Shown here piece by piece: positions 8,534-16,692 of a stretch of DNA of 64,000 nt. Source of the stretch: Oscillospiraceae bacterium (lineage in GTDB: Bacteria > Bacillota > Clostridia > Oscillospirales > Oscillospiraceae); NCBI GenBank assembly GCA_910574635.1, contig CAJTCG010000005.1:1-64000 (forward strand). Direction: 5' to 3'. The translations under genes were made by a program, and so were the position numbers. Numbering within the stretch: the stretch's first letter is position 1; the number at the start of each line of letters is the position of its first letter. The notes beneath the pieces are model-generated. The model made no database searches. It saw only the letters and a list, made by a program, of their open reading frames with translations, and had not been told where the DNA came from.

Positions 8534-9351
8534 GCCTCTTTTGCTGTCCCCTCTGCGCCGCCCCCCTGGAGCGGGCGGCGGGGGCGTACCGCTGCCCTGG
8601 GGGCCACAGCTTTGACATCGCCAAGGAGGGCTACGTCCACCTGCTGCCCCCCAACCAAAAGCACTCCGCCCTCCCCGGAGACGACCGGGAGATGGTGCTG
8701 GCCCGGCGGGAATTTCTGTCCGGAGGGTATTACCGGCTGCTTCTAAATACGCTTTGTAGTCGAATTTTGGCCCTTTCCGGCGAAACGCCCGCCCTTCTGG
8801 ACGCGGGCTGCGGCGAGGGCTGGTACACCGCCGGGGTGGCCCAGGCCCTGCGGGCCGCCGGGAGACGGCCCCAAATAGCGGGGACGGACATCTCGAAATT
8901 CGCCCTCCGCACGGCGGCCAGGCGGGAGAAGGGGGCGGAGTTCGCCGTGGCTTCTTCCTACCGCCTGCCCCTGGCGGACGGCGGCGTGGACGTGCTTTTG
9001 AACTGCTTTTCCCCCCTGGCGCTGGAGGAGTTCCGGCGGGTGCTGCGGCCCGGCGGGTGGTTCCTCTATGTGGTCCCCGGGGCGGAGCACCTCTGGGAGA
9101 TGAAGGAAATTCTCTACGATAAGCCCTACCCCAACGAGGAGAAGGAGACCCCCTACGAGGGCTTCGCCTATCGGGAGATTGTCCCGGTGGACGGGACGGT
9201 TTTGCTGGAGCGGCGGGAGGACCTTCAAAACCTCTTCCGCATGACCCCTTATTTTTGGAAAACCCCCAGGGCCGGGGCGGAGCGCCTGGCGGCCTTGGAC
9301 CGGCTGGAGGTGCGGACCTCCTTCCGGGTGCATGTGTTTGAAAAGCTGTGA
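8530..9351 (+). CDS. rlmA: 23S rRNA (guanine-N1)-methyltransferase, RlmA/TlrB-like
   Basis: A 273-residue SAM methyltransferase. It begins with a zinc-binding module using three cysteines and a histidine (CCPLCAAPL then YRCPGGHSFDIAKEGYVHLL), then PPNQKHSALPGDDREMVLARREFL, all diagnostic of the RlmA family that methylates a guanine in 23S rRNA helix 35. The SAM motif LLDAGCGEGWYTAG follows at about residue 95, and NCFSPLALEEFRRVLRPGG is the later Rossmann strand region. Some relatives (TlrB) confer macrolide resistance. The start ATG overlaps the MATE stop by four bases. Confidence 0.88.
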   Translation: MSLFCCPLCAAPLERAAGAYRCPGGHSFDIAKEGYVHLLPPNQKHSALPGDDREMVLARREFLSGGYYRLLLNTLCSRILALSGETPALLDAGCGEGWYTAGVAQALRAAGRRPQIAGTDISKFALRTAARREKGAEFAVASSYRLPLADGGVDVLLNCFSPLALEEFRRVLRPGGWFLYVVPGAEHLWEMKEILYDKPYPNEEKETPYEGFAYREIVPVDGTVLLERREDLQNLFRMTPYFWKTPRAGAERLAALDRLEVRTSFRVHVFEKL

Positions 9352-9364
9352 AAGGAGCATTGCC

Positions 9365-10066
9365 ATGAAACCCAATCCCACCCGTTCCGCCCTCATCCTC
9401 ATCGACATGGAAAACGGCTTTGTGGACCGCCGGGGCGGCCACTGCATCAAGGGGGCCCAGGCCACCGTCCCCGCCTGTGCCCATGCGTGCGATTTGGCCC
9501 GGAGCAAGGGCATCCCCGTTTTCTTTGTCAAGCGCATCTACCGCGCCGACGGCAGCGACGTGGAGCTGACCCGGTACGCCGCCTGGAAGGCCGGGGGCCA
9601 CGCCTGCCGCCCCGCCTCCGCCGGGCCCAACAGCGCCCAGGCCCCGGAGGCCCTCCGCCCCCAGCCGGGGGATTACACCATCATCAAGCCCCGGTGGAGC
9701 GCCTTTTTCCAGACGGAGCTGGACCTGATCCTCCGCCGCCTGGACGTGCGGACGGTGATTCTGGCGGGGACCACCACCCCCAACTGCGTCCGTACTACCT
9801 GCTACGACGCCATTGCCCTGGAGTACAACACCGTGGTGCTGACGGACTGCTGTTCCTCCCAGACGGAGGAGATCCAGCGGGTGAACCTGGAGGACATGGA
9901 GCGGGCCGGGGCGCTGCTGATGGACAGCGCCGCCTTCGCTGCCTACGGGCCCGAAACGGTCCCGGACCTCTCCGCCGCCATCCGGGAGGAAATGCTGGCC
10001 TCGGATGCCTTCCCGGAGCCCTTCGCCGCCCAGGGGGACGCCGTGGGCTGGACGGACCTCTGGTGA
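9365..10066 (+). CDS. Isochorismatase-family cysteine hydrolase
   Basis: A 233-residue cytosolic hydrolase of the isochorismatase/nicotinamidase superfamily. The catalytic Asp is in ALILIDMENGFVD (about residue 14), the Lys in TIIKPRWSAFF (about 113) and the nucleophile Cys in GTTTPNCVRTTCYDA (about 144). These amidohydrolase-like enzymes act on nicotinamide, carbamoyl groups or related compounds; sequence alone does not identify the substrate. The start at 9365 follows AAAGGAG. It lies 14 bases after the rlmA-like gene and may be the last gene of that unit. Confidence 0.88.
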   Translation: MKPNPTRSALILIDMENGFVDRRGGHCIKGAQATVPACAHACDLARSKGIPVFFVKRIYRADGSDVELTRYAAWKAGGHACRPASAGPNSAQAPEALRPQPGDYTIIKPRWSAFFQTELDLILRRLDVRTVILAGTTTPNCVRTTCYDAIALEYNTVVLTDCCSSQTEEIQRVNLEDMERAGALLMDSAAFAAYGPETVPDLSAAIREEMLASDAFPEPFAAQGDAVGWTDLW

Positions 10067-10186
10067 GGTCCGCGTGCAGATTGTGAACGTTTGCGTAAAT
10101 TCCGTCAAGCCTTCCGTCAAAGCGTAAAAAAAGCCGGAGAGCCTTTGGCGAATTCGGAAAATTTTCTAAAACGCGGAGAAAAACCG

Positions 10187-10242
10187 TTGATTTTTCAGCG
10201 GGAAAATGCTAATTTCTTTATAGCGAAAACGATTGCGGCAGC
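10187..10242 (+). promoter_or_regulatory. Possible promoter and LacI/CcpA-like operator before iolE
   Basis: The 261-base gap before iolE contains TTGATT (10187-10192), 17 bases and TAATTT (10210-10215), then GCGAAAACGATTGC at 10223-10236, which resembles a half-conserved LacI/CcpA-family operator just downstream of the presumed start point. Weak matches, but placement is sensible for catabolite or substrate control of an inositol operon. Nothing else is evident in the gap. Confidence 0.3.
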
Positions 10243-10327
10243 GCTTCGCTTCCGCCGGTTTTCCCCTCTGCCCCGGAGGGCCCCTGCCGGGCCCCAGGAC
10301 GACAATTTTTCAAGGAGGTCGTTTCCC

Positions 10328-11230
10328 ATGTTTGATTCCAAAAACGTTTCCCTGGGCATTGCGCCCATTGGCTGGTGCAACGATGATATGCCCGAGCTGG
10401 GCGGCGAGAACACCTTCCAGCAGATCGTCAGCGAGATGGCCCTGGCGGGCTTTACCGGCTGTGAGATCGGCAACAAGTATCCAACGGACCCCGCCGAGCT
10501 GAAAAAGGCCCTGGACCTCAGGGGCATGCGGATTGCCAGCCGCTGGTATTCCTCGTTTCTTCTGACCCGCCCCTTTGAGGAGGAGGAGAAGGACTTTAAG
10601 GCGAACCTGGACTTCCTGGCCGCCGTGGGGGCGAACCGGATCAACGTCAGCGAGCAGAGCTATTCCATCCAGGGCCAGATGGACACCCCGGTCCTCACCG
10701 GCGGGCACAAGCATGTGATGAACGACGGGGAGTGGGCCCTTTTCTGCGAAGGGCTGAACAAGCTGGGCAAGATCGCCGCCGACCGGGGCTTCAAGCTCTG
10801 CTTCCACCACCACATGGGCACCGTGGTCCAGACCAGCGAGGAGACGGACCGGATGATGGCCAACACCGACCCCCGGTATGTGTTTTTGTGCTATGACACC
10901 GGCCACTTCACCTTTGCCGGGGAGGACCCCCTGACCATGCTGAAGAAGTATGTGGACCGGGTGGGCCATGTGCATCTGAAGGACATGCGGCTGCCGGTTG
11001 TGGAAGAGGCCCGGAAGAACAATTGGAGCTTCCTCCAGTCTGTGCGCAGCGGCGCGTTCACCGTGCCCGGCGACGGCGATGTGGACTTTGACCCTGTGTT
11101 TAAGGTTCTGGCGGACGCGGGCTATCAGGGCTGGCTCCTGGTGGAGGCCGAGCAGGACCCCGCCAAGGCGAATCCGCTGGAGTACGCCATGAAGGGGCGG
11201 AAGTACATTCGGGAGCATACGGGGCTCTAA
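10328..11230 (+). CDS. iolE: Myo-inosose-2 dehydratase IolE
   Basis: A 300-residue xylose-isomerase-like TIM-barrel enzyme that dehydrates 2-keto-myo-inositol (scyllo-inosose) to 3D-(3,5/4)-trihydroxycyclohexane-1,2-dione, the second step of inositol breakdown. The opening GIAPIGWCNDDMPELGGENTF is an IolE signature. Metal-site residues appear in CFHHHMGTVVQ, LCYDTGH, GHVHLKDMR and the final LVEAEQDP. The ATG at 10328 follows AAGGAGGTCG. It is the first gene of the operon iolE-iolB-iolD-zinc ribbon-iolG. Confidence 0.93.
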   Translation: MFDSKNVSLGIAPIGWCNDDMPELGGENTFQQIVSEMALAGFTGCEIGNKYPTDPAELKKALDLRGMRIASRWYSSFLLTRPFEEEEKDFKANLDFLAAVGANRINVSEQSYSIQGQMDTPVLTGGHKHVMNDGEWALFCEGLNKLGKIAADRGFKLCFHHHMGTVVQTSEETDRMMANTDPRYVFLCYDTGHFTFAGEDPLTMLKKYVDRVGHVHLKDMRLPVVEEARKNNWSFLQSVRSGAFTVPGDGDVDFDPVFKVLADAGYQGWLLVEAEQDPAKANPLEYAMKGRKYIREHTGL

Positions 11231-11251
11231 GGCTCAAAGAGGGGACTTCGT

Positions 11252-11318
11252 CCCCCCCCCCCCCTTTGGATTCCCCCCTCCAGTGACATTGGTCACTGGA
11301 GCCGCCGCCCCAGGCGGC
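11252..11318 (+). repeat. C13 homopolymer and two hairpins between iolE and iolB
   Basis: The 162-base gap contains 13 consecutive C (11252-11264), a perfect 10-bp stem with ATTG loop (11278-11287 with 11292-11301) and, abutting it, GCCGCC/GGCGGC (11301-11306 with 11313-11318). No U-tract follows, so RNA processing, stabilisation or attenuation is more likely than simple termination. The poly-C tract is prone to slippage or assembly error. Confidence 0.7.
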
Positions 11319-11392
11319 TGGAGTCAAGGAATTTTTGTGACGCGCGTGTCGTCGCAAAAATGATTTGAATTACAATTTGGGAGATGATTCCA

Positions 11393-12193
11393 ATGACCTA
11401 TTTTAACAAAAACGCCGAACTCAAGCAGGGGTACAATCCCTACATCGATATGTCCGCGGACGACATGGGCACCCAGATGGACGTGGGCCTCCTGGTCATG
11501 GAGCCCGGCGACACCTTCACCTTCGAGGAGGCGGAAAAGGAAATCGCCATCCTCCTCTTCGCCGGAACGGTGACCTATCAGTGGGCCGGGAAGACCGTGG
11601 AGGCCGAGCGTCCCGACTGCTTCCACCATGAGGCCTACTGCCTCCTGGCGGGCCGGGGGGAGAAGATCGTCCTCACCGCCAAGGCCCACAGCGAGCTGTA
11701 TATCCAAAAGACCCTCAACGAAAAGCCCTTTGAGGCGGTCATGTACACCCCCGACACCGTCCAGACCCAGCACGCCGGGTGCAATGGCGAGCTTTTGGGC
11801 TGCATGGAGCGGGAGATCAAAACCTTCTTCGACCACGACAACGCGCCCTTTTCCAACATGGTCCTGGGCGAGGTGCTGAACCACCCCGGCAAGTGGTCCT
11901 CCTATCCCCCCCATCACCACCCCCAGCCGGAGGTCTATTTCTACCGCTTTGACTATCCCCACGGCTTCGGCGCGGGCTTTGCCAACGGGGAGATTTATCA
12001 AACCGGCCACAATGGCCTTGCCGTCATCACCAGCGGCTTCCACTCCCAGACCGCCGCGCCGGGCTACGCCATGTGCTACGCCTGGGGCATCCGGCACCTG
12101 GAGGGGGACCCCTGGCTGAAAACCCGCATCGACGACGAGGAGCACGCCTGGCTCTGGAAGCCCGACGCCAACGACCACATCTATCAGGGATAA
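11393..12193 (+). CDS. iolB: 5-deoxy-glucuronate isomerase IolB
   Basis: A 266-residue bicupin enzyme that isomerises 5-deoxy-glucuronate to 2-deoxy-5-keto-gluconate. The C-terminal cupin carries the metal-binding signature YPPHHHPQPEVYFYRF and later TSGFHSQTAAPGYAMCYAWGIRH; both are typical of IolB. GGGAG lies nine bases before the ATG at 11393; the in-frame ATG at 11384 directly abuts that site and is less likely. It is separated from iolE by a structured gap and followed by iolD after 21 bases. Confidence 0.93.
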   Translation: MTYFNKNAELKQGYNPYIDMSADDMGTQMDVGLLVMEPGDTFTFEEAEKEIAILLFAGTVTYQWAGKTVEAERPDCFHHEAYCLLAGRGEKIVLTAKAHSELYIQKTLNEKPFEAVMYTPDTVQTQHAGCNGELLGCMEREIKTFFDHDNAPFSNMVLGEVLNHPGKWSSYPPHHHPQPEVYFYRFDYPHGFGAGFANGEIYQTGHNGLAVITSGFHSQTAAPGYAMCYAWGIRHLEGDPWLKTRIDDEEHAWLWKPDANDHIYQG

Positions 12194-12214
12194 ACTTTAA
12201 AGGAGGTTTTTCCA

Positions 12215-14143
12215 ATGGAAACGATTCGCTTAACGACGGCCCAGGCCATTGTCAAATTCCTGGATAACCAGTACGTCTCCATGGACGGCGTGGAGACCAA
12301 ATTCGTGGAGGGCTTCTTCACCATCTTCGGCCACGGCATCGCCGTGGGCCTGGGCGAGGCCCTGGACACGAACCCCGGCGGCCTCAAGGTCATGCAGGGC
12401 CGGAACGAGCAGGGCATGTGCCATGTGGCCATCGCCTTCGCCAAGCAGAACTGCCGCAAGCGGATCATCGCCTGCGCTTCCTCCGTGGGCCCCGGCGCGG
12501 CCAATATGGTGACGGCGTGCGCAACGGCCACGGTCAACAACATCCCCCTGCTGGTCTTCCCGGCGGACACCTTCGCCTCCCGCCAGCCGGACCCGGTGCT
12601 CCAGCAGCTGGAGCAGAGCAGCAGCCTGGCCGTCTCCACCAACGACGCGTTCAAGCCCGTGTGCAAGTACTGGGACCGCATTACCCGGCCCGAGCAGGTC
12701 ATGACCGCCCTCATCAGCGCCATGCGGGTTCTCACCGACCCCGCCGAGACCGGCGCGTGCTGCATCGCCCTGCCCCAGGACGTGGAGGGCGAGAGCTATG
12801 ACTTCCCCAGCTACTTCTTTGAAAAGCGGGTCCACCGCATTACCCGGCCCGTGGCCGTGGAGGAGGAGCTGGAGGACATCGCGGAGATCATCTCCAAGGC
12901 CAAGAAGCCCCTGGTCATCGTGGGCGGCGGCGTGCGCTACTCCGACGCGGGGGAGGCCGTGGAGCAGTTCTGCGAGGAGTTCCACATCCCCTTCGGCGAG
13001 AGCCAGGCCGGCAAGAGTGCCTGCAAGTCCAGCCACCCCTGCTGCCTGGGCGGCATCGGCGTGACGGGGACCTACGCCTCCAACCACATTGCCAAGGACG
13101 CCGACGTGGTCATTGCCATCGGCTCCCGCCTCAGCGACTTCACCACCAGCTCCAAGCGGCTCTATCAGAATCCGGACGTGAAATTCGTCACCATCAACAA
13201 CTGCCGCTTCCACGCCTATAAAATGGACGCGGTAAAGGCCGTGGGCGACGCGAAGGTCACGGTCCAGGCCCTGGCGGAGAAGCTGCGGGCCCGGAAATAC
13301 GTCTCCGCCTACACCGACGAGATTACCAAGGCCAAGGCCGTGTGGGACGAGGAAATGAAGCGCCTGGGGGCCATCGAGTACACCGGCGATGGTTTCGACC
13401 CCATCATCAAGGCCCGGGATCCCCGCACCATCCCCGAGTTTGTGAAGCTGACGGACGGCAAGATCACCCAGACCGCCGCCCTGGCCGCCATCCGCCGCTG
13501 CATCGATGCGGACGCGACCATCATCACCGCCGGAGGCTCCCTCCCCAGCTGCATGCAGCGGATGTGGACCACCGACAAGCGGGGCGGCTATCATGCCGAG
13601 TACGGCTATTCCTGCATGGGCTACGAGGTGGCCGCCACTCTGGGCGTGAAGTTCGCGGAACCTAACAACGAGGTCTACTGCGTGGTGGGCGACTCCAGCT
13701 TCCAGATGCTCCACAGCGAGATCATGACCATCCAGCAGGAAAAGCAGAAGGTCAACATTCTGGTCTTCGACAACTGCGGCTTTGGGTGCATCAACAACCT
13801 GGAAATGAACCACGGCATCGGGAGCCTGGCCACCGAGTTCCGCTATACCGACGGCAAAAAGCCCTGCGGTGATCTCATTCCCGTGGACTACGCCAAAATC
13901 GGCGAGGGCTACGGCCTGAAGACCTACACCTGCAAGACCATTGCCGAACTGGAGGCCGCCCTGGCCGACGCCAAGAAGCAGACGGTTGCGTGCCTCTTCG
14001 ACCTGAAGGTCATTCCCAAGACCATGACCGACGGGTATGAATCCTGGTGGAACGTCGGGCTCGCCGACGTGTCCGAGAAGGAGAGCGTCCGGGAGGCCTG
14101 GAAGGGCGTCAAGGAAGGCCGCGACGAGGCGCGGAAATACTGA
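12215..14143 (+). CDS. iolD: 3D-(3,5/4)-trihydroxycyclohexane-1,2-dione hydrolase IolD
   Basis: A 642-residue thiamine-diphosphate-dependent enzyme that opens the cyclohexane ring to give 5-deoxy-glucuronate. The catalytic glutamate is in QGRNEQGMCHVA (about residue 70), and the ThDP/Mg motif runs from VVGDSSFQM to DNCGFGCINN (about 485-530). Internal features such as FGESQAGKSA are characteristic of IolD rather than acetolactate synthase. A strong AAAGGAGG site precedes the ATG. The next small gene starts three bases after the stop, implying coupling. Confidence 0.94.
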   Translation: METIRLTTAQAIVKFLDNQYVSMDGVETKFVEGFFTIFGHGIAVGLGEALDTNPGGLKVMQGRNEQGMCHVAIAFAKQNCRKRIIACASSVGPGAANMVTACATATVNNIPLLVFPADTFASRQPDPVLQQLEQSSSLAVSTNDAFKPVCKYWDRITRPEQVMTALISAMRVLTDPAETGACCIALPQDVEGESYDFPSYFFEKRVHRITRPVAVEEELEDIAEIISKAKKPLVIVGGGVRYSDAGEAVEQFCEEFHIPFGESQAGKSACKSSHPCCLGGIGVTGTYASNHIAKDADVVIAIGSRLSDFTTSSKRLYQNPDVKFVTINNCRFHAYKMDAVKAVGDAKVTVQALAEKLRARKYVSAYTDEITKAKAVWDEEMKRLGAIEYTGDGFDPIIKARDPRTIPEFVKLTDGKITQTAALAAIRRCIDADATIITAGGSLPSCMQRMWTTDKRGGYHAEYGYSCMGYEVAATLGVKFAEPNNEVYCVVGDSSFQMLHSEIMTIQQEKQKVNILVFDNCGFGCINNLEMNHGIGSLATEFRYTDGKKPCGDLIPVDYAKIGEGYGLKTYTCKTIAELEAALADAKKQTVACLFDLKVIPKTMTDGYESWWNVGLADVSEKESVREAWKGVKEGRDEARKY

Positions 14144-14146
14144 TTC

Positions 14147-14359
14147 ATGGACTGCCCCTTCTGCGGCGCGGAAATGGAGGACGGCGTGCTGCAAAGCACG
14201 CACGGAATCCACTACTATCAAGAACCCTGCTTCACCGGCGTGCCGCTTCATTTCAAAGCCAGGAACGAGGCGCTCGGGCAATCGAACGGGCTGTTTCAGC
14301 CCCCCTTCATCATAGTTTCCCGATGTGTCTCCTGTAGGAAAATCCTATTTGACTATTAA
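14147..14359 (+). CDS. Small zinc-ribbon protein in the iol operon
   Basis: A 70-residue protein starting MDCPFCGAEMEDGVLQS and ending RCVSCRKILFDY. Two CxxC pairs frame the chain and probably bind one zinc ion, as in small DUF6487-type zinc ribbons. No catalytic motif is visible. It begins three bases after the iolD stop and ends 17 bases before iolG, so it is translated within the inositol operon; it could be a chaperone, nucleic-acid binder or regulator of the pathway, but that is inference. Confidence 0.75.
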   Translation: MDCPFCGAEMEDGVLQSTHGIHYYQEPCFTGVPLHFKARNEALGQSNGLFQPPFIIVSRCVSCRKILFDY

Positions 14360-14376
14360 AAGAAAGGTTGATTATC

Positions 14377-15414
14377 ATGGACAAAGTTCTGAAAATCGGC
14401 ATCATCGGCTGCGGAGCCATCGGCAAGGACCACTGCCGCCGCATCATCGAGACCGTCCCCGGCGCCACCGTCGTGGCCGTGTCCGACTACGTAGCCGCCG
14501 CTGCCGATGAAACCGCCGCCAAATACGGCATCAAATCCTATGGAAACGACTGCGACGGCATGATCAAGGACCCGGATGTGGAAGCCGTGGTCATTACCTC
14601 CATCGACCCCACCCACCACGACTACGTCATGAAGACCCTGGCGGAGGAGAAGTGGTGCTTCTGCGAAAAGCCCCTGAGCCAGAACGCCAAGGACTGCGAG
14701 GAGATCATCAACCGGGAGCTGGAGATCGGCAAGCGGCTGGTCCAGGTGGGCTTCATGCGCCACTATGACCGGGGCTACGCGGAGATGAAGCGGATCATCG
14801 ACTCCGGCGAGATCGGCGCGCCCCTGGTCATCAAGGCTTGCCACCGGAACGTTGCCCAGGGCCCGGGCTTCAAGACCGAAAACGGCGTCACCAACGTGGC
14901 CATCCACGAGCTGGATATCTGCCGCTGGCTTCTGGACGACGAGTATGAGGACGTCCAGTGCGTCAAGGTCCGCCAGTCCGCCAACTCCGACAAGGGCTAT
15001 GACAACCCCCAGGTCATGCTGATGCGGACCAAGAAGGGCTGCTTCATCGACGTGGAGGTCCAGGTGGCCGACGGCTACGGCTATGACATCCAGTGCGAGG
15101 TGGTCTGCGAAAACGGCACCGTGAAGCTCCCCGACCCCTACGCCGTGGTCCGCCGCTCCCGCCCCGCCGGCTGGGACAGCCTGAACCCCGCCGAGTCCAT
15201 GCCCATCATGACCGACTGGAAGGAGCGCTTCATCGAGGCCTATGACATCGAGTTCTGCAAGTGGGTGGAGTCCGTCCACGCCGGGAAGCTCACCGGCCCC
15301 TCCAGCTGGGACGGCTATGTGGCCTGCGTCGCCGGCGACGCGCTGAACGCCTCCCGGGGCACCTCTCAGTTCCTGAAGGTGGAGACCATGGAGAAGCCGG
15401 AGCTCTACAAGTAA
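14377..15414 (+). CDS. iolG: Inositol 2-dehydrogenase IolG
   Basis: A 345-residue Gfo/Idh/MocA oxidoreductase that oxidises myo-inositol to 2-keto-myo-inositol with NAD+. The Rossmann motif IGIIGCGAIGKDHCRRI is at the N-terminus, the catalytic lysine in CEKPLS (about residue 93), and the Asp/His pair in NVAIHELDICRWL (about 170-178). The ATG at 14377 follows AGAAAGG by nine bases. As the first enzyme of the pathway it is placed last in this operon. A hairpin lies 37 bases after the stop. Confidence 0.9.
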   Translation: MDKVLKIGIIGCGAIGKDHCRRIIETVPGATVVAVSDYVAAAADETAAKYGIKSYGNDCDGMIKDPDVEAVVITSIDPTHHDYVMKTLAEEKWCFCEKPLSQNAKDCEEIINRELEIGKRLVQVGFMRHYDRGYAEMKRIIDSGEIGAPLVIKACHRNVAQGPGFKTENGVTNVAIHELDICRWLLDDEYEDVQCVKVRQSANSDKGYDNPQVMLMRTKKGCFIDVEVQVADGYGYDIQCEVVCENGTVKLPDPYAVVRRSRPAGWDSLNPAESMPIMTDWKERFIEAYDIEFCKWVESVHAGKLTGPSSWDGYVACVAGDALNASRGTSQFLKVETMEKPELYK

Positions 15415-15450
15415 TCCGGAAGCCCGGCAAACGAATTTTCCCAATAATGG

Positions 15451-15478
15451 CGGAGGACCGGCGCAAGCCGGTCCTCCG
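15451..15478 (+). terminator. Hairpin after iolG
   Basis: An 11-bp GC-rich stem (15451-15461 with 15468-15478) ends the iol operon region. The U-tract is missing (TCCCCC follows), so termination may be weak. It also lies downstream of the convergent GGDEF gene. Confidence 0.5.
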
Positions 15479-15553
15479 TCCCCCTATAGAAACAGTGCCA
15501 GGAACTCCACCTTCGAGGCGCTGGTTCTACCTTGAAACGCCCCCCTGGGGCTT

Positions 15554-16471
15554 TTATTTTTCTCTCTGCTGCTCCATGCGCTCGTTGGTCCAAACCACCT
15601 GGTTCCGGCCGAAGCGCTTGGCGTCGTATAGCATGGCGTCCGCCATTTTGAGGTACATGTCGTAAGAGGTCCCCAGCTTGGGCAAAACGGTAATGCCGCC
15701 GATGCTGACAGTCACCCACTGGGAAACCTCCGGGTTGTGGGGAATGTGCAGATTCTCCACCGCCTGGCGGACGGCCTTCAAGTGGGTGAAGTCGCTTTCC
15801 GCGCTGCCGCCCAGAATCAATGCCACAAACTCCTCCCCGCCGTAGCGGGCGAAGAAGTCCGTTCCCCGGCGGAGCATGGAGGAGGCGGTTTCAGCCACGG
15901 CCTTGATGACCTTGTCCCCCGCGGGATGGCCGAAGGTGTCGTTGTAGACCTTGAACTTGTCAATGTCGAACATGCAGATAGAGAAGGGGACGCCCAGGCG
16001 GACGGCGTCCTGCCAGCGCTTGCCGCTGACGGCGTCGTAGCGCCGCCGGTTGGGCACGCCGGTGAGCTGGTCCACCGTGGCCTCCCGCTCAATCTGAGTG
16101 CGGTATTGGTAGAGGTTGATATGGGTATGTACCCTGGCCCGGACAATGGCGGGGTGGAAGGGCTTGGTAATATAGTCCACGGCTCCCAGGGTGAGGCCCT
16201 GTTCCTCGTGCTGGATGTCGTTGAGGCTGGTGATGAGGATGACCGGCGTGTGCCGGAGAATGACCTCTTCCTGAAGCATTTTCAAAAGCTGAAAGCCGTC
16301 GATGCCCGGCATAATCACGTCCAGGAGAATCAGGGAATAGTCCCCGGCCTTTGCCTGCTCCAAGCCTTCCTCAGCAGAGTTGACAACGGTGATTTCGTAA
16401 TCTGGCTCCAGGATGGAGCTGAGGAAGTTCGCCTGGACAGGACTGTCGTCAATAATCAAAATTTTCTCCAC
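15554..16471 (-). CDS. Response regulator with GGDEF diguanylate cyclase output (PleD-like)
   Basis: A 305-residue protein with an N-terminal receiver domain (phospho-acceptor Asp in LILLDVIMPGIDGF near residue 51, Lys in DYITKPFHP) and a C-terminal GGDEF domain (FDIDKFKVYNDTFGHPAGDKV, active-site RYGGEEF). RGTD sits five residues before GGEEF and fits the RxxD inhibitory site, so product feedback is likely. It should make cyclic di-GMP on phosphorylation. No partner kinase is adjacent; it is an orphan. A TATAAT on the reverse strand (16562-16557) lies upstream, without a convincing -35. Confidence 0.92.
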   Translation of the reverse strand: MEKILIIDDSPVQANFLSSILEPDYEITVVNSAEEGLEQAKAGDYSLILLDVIMPGIDGFQLLKMLQEEVILRHTPVILITSLNDIQHEEQGLTLGAVDYITKPFHPAIVRARVHTHINLYQYRTQIEREATVDQLTGVPNRRRYDAVSGKRWQDAVRLGVPFSICMFDIDKFKVYNDTFGHPAGDKVIKAVAETASSMLRRGTDFFARYGGEEFVALILGGSAESDFTHLKAVRQAVENLHIPHNPEVSQWVTVSIGGITVLPKLGTSYDMYLKMADAMLYDAKRFGRNQVVWTNERMEQQREK

Positions 16472-16658
16472 AACAGATTCCTCCCATCATGGATGCGGCT
16501 CCGCGGAACAAGTTTCGCCGCGGTGGAAGACAGCCGGATATCCTTACTAGATGGTAATTATATCAAATGTTTTCAAAAGAAGGAAGGGCTAACTTGACAA
16601 AATTGGAAAATATTTTTCCAGGGCGGAAGGCCTAACCCGCCTGCCGGAACGGGAAAGC

Positions 16659-16686
16659 GCCCGGCGGTCCTTGAGAACCGCCGGGC
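16659..16686 (-). terminator. Hairpin downstream of the cytidylate-kinase-like gene
   Basis: A 10-bp stem (16659-16668 with 16677-16686). On the forward strand it is followed by GGTTTTTT, on the reverse strand by GCTTTCC. It lies just after the stop of the reverse-strand gene at 16693. Confidence 0.55.
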
Positions 16687-16692
16687 GGTTTT

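Noticed and set aside
6851..10120. A 1089-codon reverse frame across four forward genes
   Set aside because: It shadows well-supported genes (desulfurase, MATE, rlmA-like, isochorismatase-like) and shows no protein family features.
11384..11392. ATG at 11384 as iolB start
   Set aside because: It abuts GGGAG; the ATG nine bases later has correct spacing and matches the usual protein start.
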